A program made the translations under genes and the position numbers. DNA of 64,000 nucleotides from Sialis fuliginosa. Lineage: Eukaryota > Arthropoda > Insecta > Megaloptera > Sialidae. The notes below the pieces were generated by a model that was not told where the DNA came from, made no database searches, and saw only the letters and a list, made by a program, of their open reading frames with translations. Below, in pieces: positions 38,701 through 49,731 of the stretch (positions are counted from its first letter, which is position 1; the number at the start of each line of letters is the position of its first letter). Location of the stretch: NCBI GenBank assembly GCA_961205875.1, contig OY540814.1, positions 24,682,151-24,746,150 of the forward strand. The letters run 5' to 3'.

Positions 38701-40299
38701 ATATAATATATTTTTTCCAAAAGATGCCAAATTTCTAGTAAAAAATATTAATTTTCTTAACATCACTAATTGTAAACTTCATTAACGAAACATAAATCAA
38801 TAAAAACCTTTTTTTGCTCGCTGAAATTTTCATCAATATCATTGATAAAATATATGGAATATTAAATTATATAATTTTAATTTTCTGCACTATTTCGTTT
38901 AACAATTATATTAGTTACATAATGGCTTAATTTGCATACCGTTATTCGATGTAGTTAATATTGATTGAGCTACAAATTGAAGCCAAATACAATACCCAAG
39001 GTAGGGACCTGTTGTTGATTATGCATTGAATCATGAACATCTTGTAATATTAGAATAGAATCAGTTCTAATCTGTACTACAATGATTGAAATTTAATAGA
39101 TCAATTTTATCTATGTAATAAATGCATTATCTTTATCTTTGCGAGTGCAAAGGGCTAAAAATTGAAATTGTTAAATAAATCAATAACCTCTATTACAGAA
39201 GGTACTTTCAATATATTTTTACCCTCTATAACTCGAATTAATTAATCTGTTATTTTTATGATCTTTGCTAGTCGAACTGTAACCGATTTTTTAACGTTTC
39301 TCTTGAACTTCGACTTATAGAGGATCTACTGTATTTTATATTTTATTAACATAGTCATTGTCTTTAAAGCATTTAATAAAAAAAATGGCAATTCTATTTG
39401 TAACTGCATATATATTTAGTTAGTAAAATAAAACAACTTGAAAAGACTAGTAAGTATTCCCTATTCTCAAAACAACAAGAAAAACAATGGCTGTGAGTAT
39501 TTGATCGATACTAAATACTTTTACAACTGCTTTGTGTCTCCTTTGAGAGTAAGCAATGCAAAGAAAAACTGCAAGACAAATTGATAAAAAGAATAACAAC
39601 AAAGAGTTGTGTTCTTTGCTGAACTATATTTAGCAGTAAATTCATTTAAAACGTGATCTTTACATTGAACTTGTGTTCTTAATCTTTATTGCTGCTATTT
39701 GACCTATTTTAACCTGTGTTGATTTTTTTATGAATTATTTTTATTGCTCCAATTGGAATGTATTCAATTTGATATATGAAACGGTCAAAATAGTTAAAAT
39801 ATTTTATATGTGATAGAAAAAATTGATATTTTATTAAAGTAGGTACATATTAAGCCTTAATAGATAAAAGCTGTAAAGAATATTCTTATCTGTAATTTAT
39901 GTACTATAAATTTTTTTGAAAAAAAAAAGTTTTAAGAAAATATTGAATTTTAAAATTACATTTGAAAAGATACATAACAGAAAAGAATGTTAATAAAATT
40001 TATTTTCTATAATTTATGGTACTTTCATTTGTTCTTATATTTTTTCAATTAGCAGTTATAAGTAAATTCACGTATACCTACAGTATTACGTATAAGAAAG
40101 TTTTGGAATATTATATTCAAATATTAAAATAATTTAACTGAAAAAGAGATTATATTTTTTTATAATTCATATTTCTTATACGCAAGCAAACCCAGGTTAT
40201 ACCAGCTAGTCAAGTCAACTATAAAAATTTCACATTTTTTATTAATATTATTATATAGGTATGTATATTAATAATACCGACCTTACCAAAAATAATCTG
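38701..40299. other. no gene; pogo-like end at 39312-39334
   Basis: On the minus strand TACAGTAGATCCTCTATAAG resembles pogo/Tigger inverted ends; its partner was not found. Confidence 0.35.
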
Positions 40300-40305
40300 T
40301 TTATT
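40300..40305 (-). terminator. AATAAA polyadenylation signal of the minus-strand gene
   Basis: TTTATT on the + strand reads AATAAA on the minus strand, 16 nt after the TAA at 40321-40323. A very short 3' UTR is usual for compact insect genes and supports the terminal exon call. Confidence 0.4.
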
Positions 40306-40320
40306 TTCTTATAATTATTT

Positions 40321-40625
40321 TTACCCGACGTAAACAAACGAAATAATCATTAACAAATAATAAGATGAATGAGATGCAATACTACACACGGTAGCGCTGT
40401 CTCTGTCACATCCGATGTTCGGAGTCATTAGGAGCGAAACGACTAAAACAATCCCACAGCACGCTATTATTAGAACGAGAAACCAGCGTTCTTTCAGCAG
40501 ATCTGTATTGGACAAAAAATGTATAAAGAAAAATATACATTAATACATAATACAATAATATTAAACTTAAGACAATGACTTGCTTTCTAAGGCTTCCGCT
40601 GTAGTCTTGGGGTGATTCGTGGCTT
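40321..40625 (-). CDS. 3' end of an unrecognised membrane-protein gene (two exons visible)
   Basis: Reading the minus strand, an exon at 40625-40584 (acceptor cgtacacag) and a terminal exon at 40502-40321 (acceptor gtccaatacag) are separated by an 81-nt intron with a GC donor (A|GCAAGT). Both acceptors leave phase 1, and joining gives an open frame of 73 residues: a hydrophilic piece ATNHPKTTAEALEN, then LLKER, a clear membrane segment (WFLVLIIACCGIVLVVSLLM), a loop with two cysteines, and a second hydrophobic stretch ending YVG before TAA. A minus-strand AATAAA lies 16 nt beyond the stop. I do not recognise the family. Upstream exons would lie at higher coordinates, inside or beyond fz2, and I could not identify them. 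It is antisense to fz2 and in its presumed intron. Confidence 0.42.
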
Positions 40626-41900
40626 CTGTGTACGATCATAAAGACGTATCTTACACACTTTTTGTTTGCGTTAAATATATCCAAAAAAAAAATTAATAAA
40701 AAAGCAAAATTCAAATAATCGAATCTTTTTAAAAAATACTTGTAAATCAATCATTGAAAATGTATTTTGAAGCTTGTAATTTCTACTTTTTAATGTTTTT
40801 ATGCAATTTGAATTAAATCGATTTTTAATTTTGTCTATCTCTCTCGATTTTTTGGTTTACGATTTTTTTTCGCTTTATTCATGCAAAAACCATACATTAC
40901 CTTAACAAGCATAAAAAATAATACATTCAAAAAAATTTAAAATGCAATTATTTCCAAAAATACCTTACTTTACATAAAATTTATAATTAACAATATTTTT
41001 TAACAAATCAAAAAGCCCTGATACGGTTCTGTCTTCGACAGCGAACGACCACCACAAACATTTACTGGTTTCTTCTGTTTTGTAGATTGATTGATGCTTG
41101 AGAAGATGTTTGTATTTAAAACACGTTCCTCTAATTTAATTTTTGATGTTTACGCCTATTTTTATAGAAGAAAATCTTAACGCAGTGATTTTAGTTATTT
41201 ATGTTTTGGCATCACTGCGCATAATTCACCAGAGTGGTGTCAAAAGATGTATTTTTGTTATATCGAATATACGTACACAATTAATTATTAGGTACGATAA
41301 ACAGTTTGGGAGATTCTTCAAAGAGTGTTTTTCATCAAAACGTTTTCCTACAGATAAATATTGAATGATGAAGTTGTAAATCTTGTTTTTTGATTTAGTA
41401 AAGCGACGTTACAAGGTCTGTTTTTATTTTTTCAAAAGTGTTGTAATGACAGATCGGATCGTTGAGTTTATTTTTATTTTGAAATATATTGAAGTTCTTT
41501 TTATCTTTTTTCATGCAGTGATTATTTTTGGTATATATGTTTTATTTGATATTTGAACGGTTCGGAAGTTAAGGAGGTTAGCTAGACTCTTCAAGGGGTA
41601 GGCGATTAGAGGGGATCGCCTATGCTCAAGTATATATACATACATACTCACACACAAATCTTAAGTGCCAGAACTATGCAGCGTCGCCACTCTTCTGAAA
41701 CCACAGATTAATCTAAAGTTTTTAATAAATATTTTTGAAGGGAAAAATAAAAAATGCTATTCCATTGTTCATCGTTATATGAGCCTATGTTTAAGAAACC
41801 AACTTTAATTTTTAATTACTTAAAAACGGGACACAGGAAAATTTTGAAAAAATTTCCACATATTCTCATTAGAATCTACAACATTATTTTTCTTTTTCAG
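40626..41900. other. presumed fz2 intron, nothing firm
   Basis: AT-rich. No upstream exon of the minus-strand gene could be fixed here. A minus-strand stretch at 41012-41085 reads KKPVNVCGGRSLSKTEPYQ after an acceptor-like CAG but lacks a good donor. Confidence 0.35.
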
Positions 41901-42065
41901 ATGTCCTCTAAACCTCACTCATCTATCTACAAGATTTAATCACTCCAATGGTAATTCTTCAGTACCAGTTTCTTCAATTTCCGATTCACCACATATTCAA
42001 AATGAAGCTTTCGGATCTGTAAAATAAATCTTGAGATTCGCAAACGCAAAATAATCTTCACCAAG
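41901..42065 (+). other. fz2: 5' untranslated part of the fz2 first coding exon, with two short upstream ORFs
   Basis: A pyrimidine-rich acceptor (ttctttttcag, AG at 41899-41900) opens an exon that runs into the fz2 start. Before the main ATG are two complete upstream ORFs: 41901-41939 (12 codons, its ATG being the first bases of the exon) and 41948-42022 (24 codons, with a second in-frame ATG). An in-frame stop at 42003-42005 rules out a longer N terminus. The acceptor is inferred from sequence; upstream exons must carry the promoter. Confidence 0.6.
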
Positions 42066-44123
42066 ATGTCTGCTCTACTCTTCTACACAATAACCTTTAC
42101 ACTGTTCAACTTCGGTCGATCGGACATGAGTTTGCAAGGTCTACTCGAACCAAACCGACCTCGATGCGAAGAAATCACCATACCCATGTGTCGAGGGATT
42201 GGATACAATCTAACTTCAATGCCAAACGAACTGAACCACGAAACCCAGGAAGAGGCTGGACTGGAAGTCCACCAGTTCTGGCCGTTGGTGGAGATAAACT
42301 GCTCGCATGATCTCAAGTTCTTTCTGTGCTCGATATACGCTCCAATTTGCTTGGAGGAGTATCTAAAACCTTTGAGGGTTTGCAGGAGTGTTTGCGAGAG
42401 GGCAAAACATGGATGCGAGCCGATAATGAAACAGTACGGGTTCAATTGGCCGGAGAGGATGAACTGTGATCTGTTACCGGTCATGGGGGAGGACCCAGAG
42501 AATATTTGCATGGATAATCATGCAGGAGGTGGGACGAGCGATAGTAAACCAGCATCAGGTAAATAAAACTTTCTGAATTATTTAAAATAATTTCTTACAT
42601 TATTTTGAAAGCAAGTAATTTATATGTATTTTTTCTTTCCAGGAACACCAAAGGCAACCAAAAAGCCCACCGGTCTCAACAAATGCAAAGGAAAGAACTC
42701 AAAAAACTGCAAAGAGACCCCGTCAATGGGGGCGGGGTCAACAGAGGGGGTGGGCCGGGAGGCGTGTCAGTGTCGGTGTCGTCCTCCGCTGATTCCACTG
42801 CTATCACAGAACCGCACCAGTGTCGTGGGCGGGGGCGTAAGAGGGGCGGAAACAGAGGCGTGGCCAAGAGAAATAGGCGGCGCCAAAACGATACAGGAAG
42901 CGTGGTCAAGAGACAACAAGGAAGTAAGCATACGAGAAGGGATGGAGACGACAAAACTGTTCCAGTCGATCGGGGGAGTGTCTAGTTGTGCATATCCCTG
43001 CCGAGGGGCGTTCTTCGCGAATGAAGAAAGGGAGTTTGCAGCTGCGTGGGTGGTCCTGTGGGCGGGGCTTTGCGCGGCTTGTACTCTGATGACACTCACA
43101 ACTTTCTTAATCGACACGGAACGCTTTAAATATCCTGAAAGACCTATTGTCTTCTTATCAGCATGCTACTTCCTGGTTGCTTCCGGGTACCTTACGCGGG
43201 TTATCATTGGACACGAAGCAGTAGCTTGTGACGGAAAAATACTACGAAGAGATGCGACTGGACCAGGAACTTGCACTCTTGTATTCTTACTTGTATACTT
43301 CTTCGGGATGGCATCATCAATCTGGTGGGTTGTACTCTCATTCACGTGGTTCTTAGCTGCCGGTTTGAAATGGGGAAATGAAGCGATCTCTAACTACGCG
43401 CAGTACTTCCATCTTCTAGCATGGCTTGTGCCGACTGCCCAAACCGTAGCAGTCATCCTAGCTAACGGTGTCGAAGGCGATCCAGTAGCTGGTATTTGCT
43501 ACGTAGGAACCACACAAGTCGACCATTTGAAAATGTACGTGTTGGCACCACTTCTAGTGTACTTACTGCTCGGAACAAGCTTTCTATTCGCCGGGTTTGT
43601 GTCTCTATTCCGAATACGTAGCGCGATAAAGCGACAAGGAGGTGCTGGGGCTGGATCTAAAGCAGACAAATTGGAGAAACTCATGATACGTATTGGAATA
43701 TTCAGTGTTCTTTACACAGTTCCCGCAACGGTCGTTATCGGATGTCACTTATACGAAGCAGCTAATCACGAATATTGGGAGACAGGTTTGACTTGCCCGT
43801 GCCAACCACGTATGCGTCCTTTGTACTCAGTAGTCATGCTCAAATACTTCATGGCATTGGCAGTCGGTATAACCTCAGGAGTTTGGATTTGGTCCGGAAA
43901 GACTTTGGACTCTTGGCGTAGATTCTGGAGACGGTTGTGCGGAGGTAGCTCGACCATTCGCGACCCGACCGGCGCCGGGACTGCCCTGATCAAGCCACCG
44001 CCTCCTCCTTTAGGATACACGCCCACTCTGAACCCCGCTCCTGGCAGTGTGGCCAGTGCAAGCCACCACCACTTGCACCATCACCATCATATGTTGAAGC
44101 AGCCGCCGTTGAGCCACGTATGA
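42066..44123 (+). CDS. fz2: Frizzled-2 class Wnt receptor, two coding exons
   Basis: Coding sequence is join(42066..42558, 42643..44123), 657 residues. Residues 1-20 form a signal peptide. The CRD spans C34 to C148 with all ten cysteines (34, 42, 79, 88, 95, 106, 110, 117, 134, 148) and sequons at N48 and N78. A linker with paired cysteines (179/187, 206/208/210, 280/284) leads to seven membrane segments near 297-319, 332-354, 375-405, 418-439, 462-487, 511-535 and 559-582. KTLDSW (584-589) is the Dishevelled-binding KTxxxW motif. The tail has five prolines (616-620), a His run (639-647) and ends PLSHV, a PDZ-ligand end shared with the FZD5/8/Fz2 branch, which is why fz2 is chosen over fz. 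The CRD residues after C34 (EEITIPMCRGIGYN) also fit Fz2. The start follows an in-frame stop at 42003 and sits in CACCAAGATG. Known role: plasma-membrane receptor for Wnt ligands; Fz2 has been reported to receive WntA in butterfly wings. Confidence 0.98.
42559..42642 (+). other. fz2: fz2 intron, 84 nt, between CRD and linker
   Basis: Donor GTAAAT at 42559 follows the first base of codon 165, and acceptor ttttctttccag ends at 42642; joining gives Gly165 and keeps the Frizzled frame open into the conserved linker cysteines. If the intron is retained the frame reads Gly-Lys and stops at 42564-42566, leaving a 166-residue protein with signal peptide and whole CRD but no membrane segment. Confidence 0.9.
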
Positions 44124-44270
44124 CAAGATACCGCGTCGAGCACGATGCTGGTTACAGCTCCAAGTGTCCAAGGTACAACGGCTATGAATGTCCATACTAA
44201 CGTGCACAATACTCACGCCCACACTAACGCGTCGTCTCAGCCTGCCCTGAGCAACTATGGACCTATCTAA
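44124..44270 (+). CDS. fz2: possible stop-codon readthrough extension of fz2
   Basis: Directly after the TGA at 44121-44123 the same frame continues for 48 sense codons and ends at TAA 44268-44270. The residues are rich in Thr, Ala, Asn, His and Ser, begin QDTASSTMLV and end SNYGPI. Base composition stays like the coding exon (many C/G third positions) and falls to AT-rich right after the TAA. TGA followed by C is a leaky stop context in insects. Readthrough would bury the PLSHV end and so could switch off PDZ binding. Alternatives are a recent stop mutation, a sequencing error, or chance. The conserved-looking PLSHV before TGA argues that the short form is also real. Confidence 0.5.
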   Translation, partial: QDTASSTMLVTAPSVQGTTAMNVHTNVHNTHAHTNASSQPALSNYGPI

Positions 44271-44678
44271 GAAATGAATATACACTTGGTGCATACACGG
44301 TTGTGTCGGGTCAGGGAGATTTAACCGAGACAGTTGATCGAGTCATTAGTATTTGGAAAATATCTACAAGATGTCCCAGTTTAGAAGGTTTACAGTAGTT
44401 TACACAAATGACATTTTTCAAAGGTTTTGTCCTAATAATGACGTTTAACAAGACTACTATATTTTGTTTAAATTGCAACATTTTACACCTCTAAATACTA
44501 ATTTTATGTCGAATACAAATGCTATACAATTCGGTTTTATATCGTTTTCTAACAACGGAACTATAATCATCTAGGATTTCACAAAAAATTGTTTTTATCT
44601 CAATGATATGTAAAAAGTATTAAGAAATGCAATTGATCCTGCTGTTAAACGCCTCAAAAAATATTCATATGCATCACC

Positions 44679-44684
44679 AATAAA
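44679..44684 (+). terminator. fz2: candidate fz2 polyadenylation signal AATAAA
   Basis: First canonical AATAAA after the fz2 stop, giving a 3' UTR of roughly 570-580 nt. A second AATAAA lies at 44828-44833. The sequence between stop and signal holds no repeats that I recognise. Confidence 0.5.
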
Positions 44685-44938
44685 AGGAAAAAAACATAAA
44701 GTTGAATTTGTATGAGCTGTCTAAACCATTTTCGAAAAAGTCTCAATTCTTCGAAGCTGTGACATACTGTATATTTTTAAATTGTCAAATTTAACGATTA
44801 TATACCGAAATTTGGGATACTACATTAAATAAAAAAGGAGTTGATCATTTTTTTGATCAATTGTATTCGATAAATTTTCCGGACTACGATAATACAATGT
44901 GAGTGAAGTTAGTAACAAACTGTGTTGTTTTGTGTACA

Positions 44939-44995
44939 GTTATTCTGACAGAAAACCAACATTGCTTGGTCCTGGTAGATTTTGTGTTCCATCGT
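44939..44995 (+). other. exon-like unit downstream of fz2
   Basis: Acceptor gttttgtgtacag and donor C|GTAAGT bound about 55 nt that stay open in one frame (VILTENQHCLVLVDFVFH), phase 1 at both ends. It lies beyond the fz2 poly(A) signals, so it could be a separate transcript or chance. Confidence 0.2.
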
Positions 44996-47334
44996 AAGTA
45001 ACCTTTTTCTAATCTAGTCTACGTAAAGCCATGTAAAGCTATTATTATTGACTGAACATTTATTTTATACATAATGTGCACATCAAAATTATTATAAAAC
45101 ATACAATATATATTATTATTACTATTCGAAATATGCCATTCTCATTTTGTTAATTCGGATTTTTGTGTTGGTTATTGCAATTTTCTTTTTAATTTTAGTT
45201 TATTTATTTCTTTAAAATATTTAAATGCTAATGATCAAATTTTTATACATTATATTATAATTAGTTTAAATAAAGACATATTCACAGGAAGAGGGGGGGG
45301 GGTAAGAGAGACATGACACGCTTCGAAATGTTCGCACGCGTTGTATTCGATTATTATTTATTATTTTTATTTTAAATTTCGACAGAAATTCAACTTTATA
45401 ATGAACGCAGTTATGTAGATAAAATTATTAAAATAAAAAATTAATAACCCTTTCCCTCTTAGGGGTTGAATTTAAGAAAATCCGTTCTTAATGGGTACTT
45501 AAGTCATAAAAGGAAAATTCCAAAAATTTCATGTTTTTGGTCCCGCGCAATTTTTTCCAGAGAGATTTACCTTATAATTTTAATAATCGAAAGAATTGCC
45601 GTCCCATGATTGGCTGAAAAAAATTAATACATAATTTTCGGAAGAAATTAATTATTTCATACTAATATTTTAATTTTGAAAAAATAATTATAAATTTAAG
45701 TTGGAAAATTTAGGGGGGTGAGGTATATAAAAATATATAAGTATATAAAAGTACGCCAAAAAATTCACCTTAAATAAACATTTTAAAAGAATATGACAGT
45801 TGAAATATTTTTTTATATAATTAAAAAAAAGTAAACACGTCAAAAATAAATTGAAGTATAAACCACATTTTTACTTTTTTTTCCACATCATATGTTGGAC
45901 ATGACAATAAAATCCTACGTGTGTAATATTTACATTTAACTTCGTCCACTTATTTCTTTCGTTCCATCTGAATGGTCCTCGAGAAATACTGAAATTATGT
46001 TTTTGTTATCGTCACCTGTGGAACCTCTCAAGTATCACGGTTCTACAGGTAAAGAAAAAACTCAGGAATTGTTATTTATTCATATTGCCATTGAATGTAT
46101 CACATATTAAGAAAAGAACAAATACGAAACTTGTCATGTTTCATTTTTTATTATTGTTTGAAATTTTTTTAAAAAGCTGCAATGGAAGTTTCGCAGTGGC
46201 GCACCCAGAAAAAATTTCCGGGGGTGGGGTATTTTTTCTATAATAAAAATAATGTATATTGACAAATTCGGAGGGAGTGGGGGGGGGAGGGGTTACTAAA
46301 TATCACAATCAAATCTAGAAGTTAGTTTGAAATATTTTAAAAAGAAATTGATCTCAAAAAAATATTTTTTTTTTCATATCCTTAAAATTTTTCAATAACC
46401 AACACAAAATACTATTATATAAATAAATAAATAAATAATATAATATTAAACATTTTAATTAAAAAACACATTGATAAGTGAACAAATAAATAACGTTTTA
46501 CAATTTTGACCAATTTAGAATTAAATATAGGTATTTGTTTAAATGTATATACAATATATAGATTGTCTATTACATTATTCCATCTTTAAAAAAAAGAAAA
46601 TAAATTGATTAATGCAACATAATCAGTTTATACTTTTTGAAATTTAAAATTATTTTTGAATGATCGTCTAATAATAAAAAGGGAACATTCTTTTTTTATA
46701 ATATTTATAATTATTAGATTTAGTTGTTTAAGAATTAATAAAAATAAATAAACGTGTATAATATTTTGTAAATATCGTCGCACAACTAATTACCCAATAA
46801 TTAAGGATAATAGATCTATAATAACTGAATAATATTCATTATTATATAATATTTAAAAAACATAATTTATGTTTGTTGATTTGTAAAAAAAAATGTAATT
46901 GTTTCGCTTAACATGTACATATACATATATATATTTTTAAATGGGTGCTCTGAGAAATATTTTTTAATTTCTGGATATTAAATATAATATATATGTATAA
47001 GAAAAATATAAATTATATTCAGAAATTATCGCAGGGCAATTAAGATTTTGGCGTGCTGATACCAATTTTGTTTCCCAAATTCTTCCATTATCTCAGATTT
47101 TCAAGATATTTTAACCAAAAATTACCAAAAATAACGATTTTGGCCATGTATCTTCAAATTAGTATATCTCAGAGAAAAAAAATCGTACAGAGAAAAGTAA
47201 ACATTCATTTTAAAGAGGAAAGATAGTACTTTTTGTTACCATGAACGCAAACTTAAAAAGAAATTCTTACTTTGTAATATATTCATAAACATAGACATAG
47301 AAATATGGACTGTGCATTCTGTATTACCGTAATG
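44996..47334. other. AT-rich DNA, nothing recognised
   Basis: G-runs near 45291-45302 and 46279-46290. No supported exon. Confidence 0.4.
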
Positions 47335-47582
47335 CAGCGATTCTCAACCAGAAAAAATATTAAATTAAATTTTAAAAACATTTATGTATTATGTATTTAA
47401 CAATTAACTTATCAATATTAAATTAAAAACAAGATTAATAATTATTAGTGACTCCCTTGGGCCTGTCTTTCAGAGCAAAGTTTTTCGAAAGAAGTTATAA
47501 TAAAATTATTGTATGAGGGGTGAGGGGATGAGAATTGTGATTGAAAATTGGGTCGCAAATACAAAAAAGTTGAGAAACGCTG
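47335..47582 (+). mobile_element. hAT-type MITE family G
   Basis: Ends CAGCGATTCTCAACC and GTTGAGAAACGCTG are hAT-style inverted repeats. Flanks CCGTAATG (47327-47334) and CCATAATG (47583-47590) are an 8-bp duplication with one change. 248 bp. Longer relative at 55720-56130. Confidence 0.85.
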
Positions 47583-48396
47583 CCATAATGTGTAAAATTT
47601 GGTTCACATAAGTGAAGATAGAGATATAACCCAACCAATACTCATGTTTAAATAAAGATAAGCATAGATCCAACGTAAGCTTATCTCTTTTTTGTAAAGG
47701 TTCGATTTTCGAATTAGATGCACAGTTTATATTCATAAATATAGCCAAAATCGTCATTTTTAAGTTGGTATATATCGATAACTTGGCATGGTGGAACAAT
47801 TGGTTCAAACGGTTCAGATCTCTAAGATAAAAATGATATTGGCCTGTGTTATTTATGTAATAAACACCTATTTAATAATTTGTACTAAAAGCGAATGATA
47901 TTTATATATATAAATAAAAACAATTATATTGACTAAACTTTTGTACATGACATAGCAATTATTTTAAAAGAAAAATTTAATAGAGCAGCATTTGTATATA
48001 TAAAAATATAATTTGTCCAATGTAAAACATTTTTTTTATTTATACGACTCAAATTTTCTTTTATAAGATTTAATAACAAAAGTATAACATTATCGAGGTA
48101 GTTTTTTTTACGTTGGACAAATTAAATGGTAGCTATTTGTAAATAAATATGTATTAAAATTATTTAAGAATATAATAATATAATATAAGACGGTTGTCAG
48201 TGATGATTCGTATCCAAATATATTATCGATTAAGAATAGTATAAAATGTATATAAAAAAAACACTTGATACCATTTTCCGTATATATTTTGTATAAAACA
48301 TATCAAATTTGGATTTCAATACATTTATTATAAATGAATTGCATTTTGTGAACCTAAAATTTATATAGTCTAAATTGATATCTAAAGAGATTCGAA
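47583..48396. other. no gene; older repeat split by the MITE
   Basis: 47610-47720 shares GAGATATAACCCAA.CAATAC and ATTTTC/GGAATTAGATGCACA-like text with 56466-56570, so an older repeat surrounds the MITE. Confidence 0.4.
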
Positions 48397-48790
48397 TTGA
48401 ACCGGTTTTATTTTATAAACTCTTTATGAAGACACAAAGAAATTATAATGAACCGGTAAATAAATAACTGAACCGGTTTTCTTGTAAAAGTTCTTTATGA
48501 AGAAATGAACAAATTCTATTGAACCGGTAAATAAATAACTGAACCGGTTTTCTTTTAAAAGTTCTTTATGAAGAAATGAACAAATTCTATTGAACCGGTA
48601 AATAAATAACTGAACCGGTTTTCTTTTAAAAGTTCTTTATGAAGAAACGAACAAATTCTATTGAACCGCTTTTATTTAGATGTGTTGTTATAGAGAAAAT
48701 CAACAAATTTTAATTATTAAAATAAACCAGTTTGAACGAAAACGTATTCTATACAAATTGTAATCTGAATTGAACCGGTATTTCTTACGG
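48397..48790 (+). repeat. ~71-bp tandem repeat carrying eight AACCGGT motifs
   Basis: Units contain GAACCGGTTTTCTTTTAAAA, TTCTTTATGAAGAAATGAAC and GAACCGGTAAATAAATAACT. AACCGGT occurs at 48400, 48451, 48471, 48522, 48542, 48593, 48613 and 48773. AACCGGTT is the consensus core for Grainyhead. It lies about 4.3 kb after the fz2 stop. Confidence 0.85.
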
Positions 48791-49670
48791 TTCAAGTCGC
48801 TGTTTAAATATAAAAATAATTTTTATCAATATAGACTATAAACAATTAGAATTTACAAAAAAATTATTGTGTACAGTCTGGTTAAAAAATTTGATTTTTT
48901 TAAAAGGTCGAAAAAATGATAATTAAAGAAAAAAAACCCAATATGCATTAAATTTAATTATTGAAAGCAATAATAACATAAATAAGAAAAAAATTGCTCA
49001 AAATTATTGATGATCAATTTACATTTAGTTGTTTCATTAGCAACTTCCCCATTGAAGAACACAGGTATTAAATATGATACAGTGAATAAATAAAGGTGAC
49101 AAACTTTTTGACCAGCCTGTAGTTTCTTGTGCTATCGTTTAGTATATCTATATGTACAATGTGTCTGATGTAACCTCGTTTAGTTTAGCATCGTAGTAAA
49201 CGTTTTAGAATCACTGGTGTATTATGACATGGACCTAACAACATTGTCTGTCGAATCATGAAGTAAACAATGACACTTGGCGGCCTAACTTCATATGAAA
49301 CACATTATCTAGCCGATTTAAACTTGTCGATAACTTAAAGAACTTTTTTATTTGGTGATTCGGCAAAAGCCGAATGAATACGATCTAATTGTAAGCCAAT
49401 TCATGTGAAGTTAAGTGGCCAGATGTCATTAAAATAAAGTAAGATGCTAATGTAAAATTAGCAAGAAAATGAAGAATATAATAAGTTAATTGTGATTTCG
49501 CAGACGATTGATTCTCGACAAAAATATAAATTATAATATGATATTATTATTATATATCATGTATACGATTTTTATCTCAGCTATAATATTTTTGTTTAAA
49601 TTATTTGTAATAAATTGTTTTTTATATACAGTATTTTAATTATTTCAATTAATTAATTCACATTTTCAGA
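48791..49670. other. AT-rich DNA, nothing recognised
   Basis: No supported exon or repeat. Confidence 0.4.
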
Positions 49671-49731
49671 GTTATGTCGTCAAATTAAATAGCAAAAGCC
49701 GATCGTAAGTATATAATAAGAACATTGAAGG
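49671..49731 (+). other. exon-like unit with two donors
   Basis: Acceptor ttcacattttcag is followed by donors C|GTAAGT (49705) and AAG|GTAAGT (49732). The sequence has an early stop, so an untranslated or noncoding exon is the only option. Confidence 0.2.

Noticed and set aside
41143-41364. 73-codon + strand frame just upstream of fz2
   Set aside because: Receptor-like feel at first (hydrophobic then basic), but no acceptor, no partner exon and no family match from memory.
42605-42985. 126-codon overlapping frame in the fz2 linker
   Set aside because: Shifted reading of the GC-rich linker; the true frame is fixed by the cysteines and membrane segments.
42083-44294. minus-strand frames opposite fz2
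   Set aside because: Shadows of fz2 codon bias; no minus-strand splice or start support.
48397-48790. CRISPR-like array
   Set aside because: Whole unit is repeated without variable spacers, and the genome is eukaryotic; it is a plain tandem repeat.
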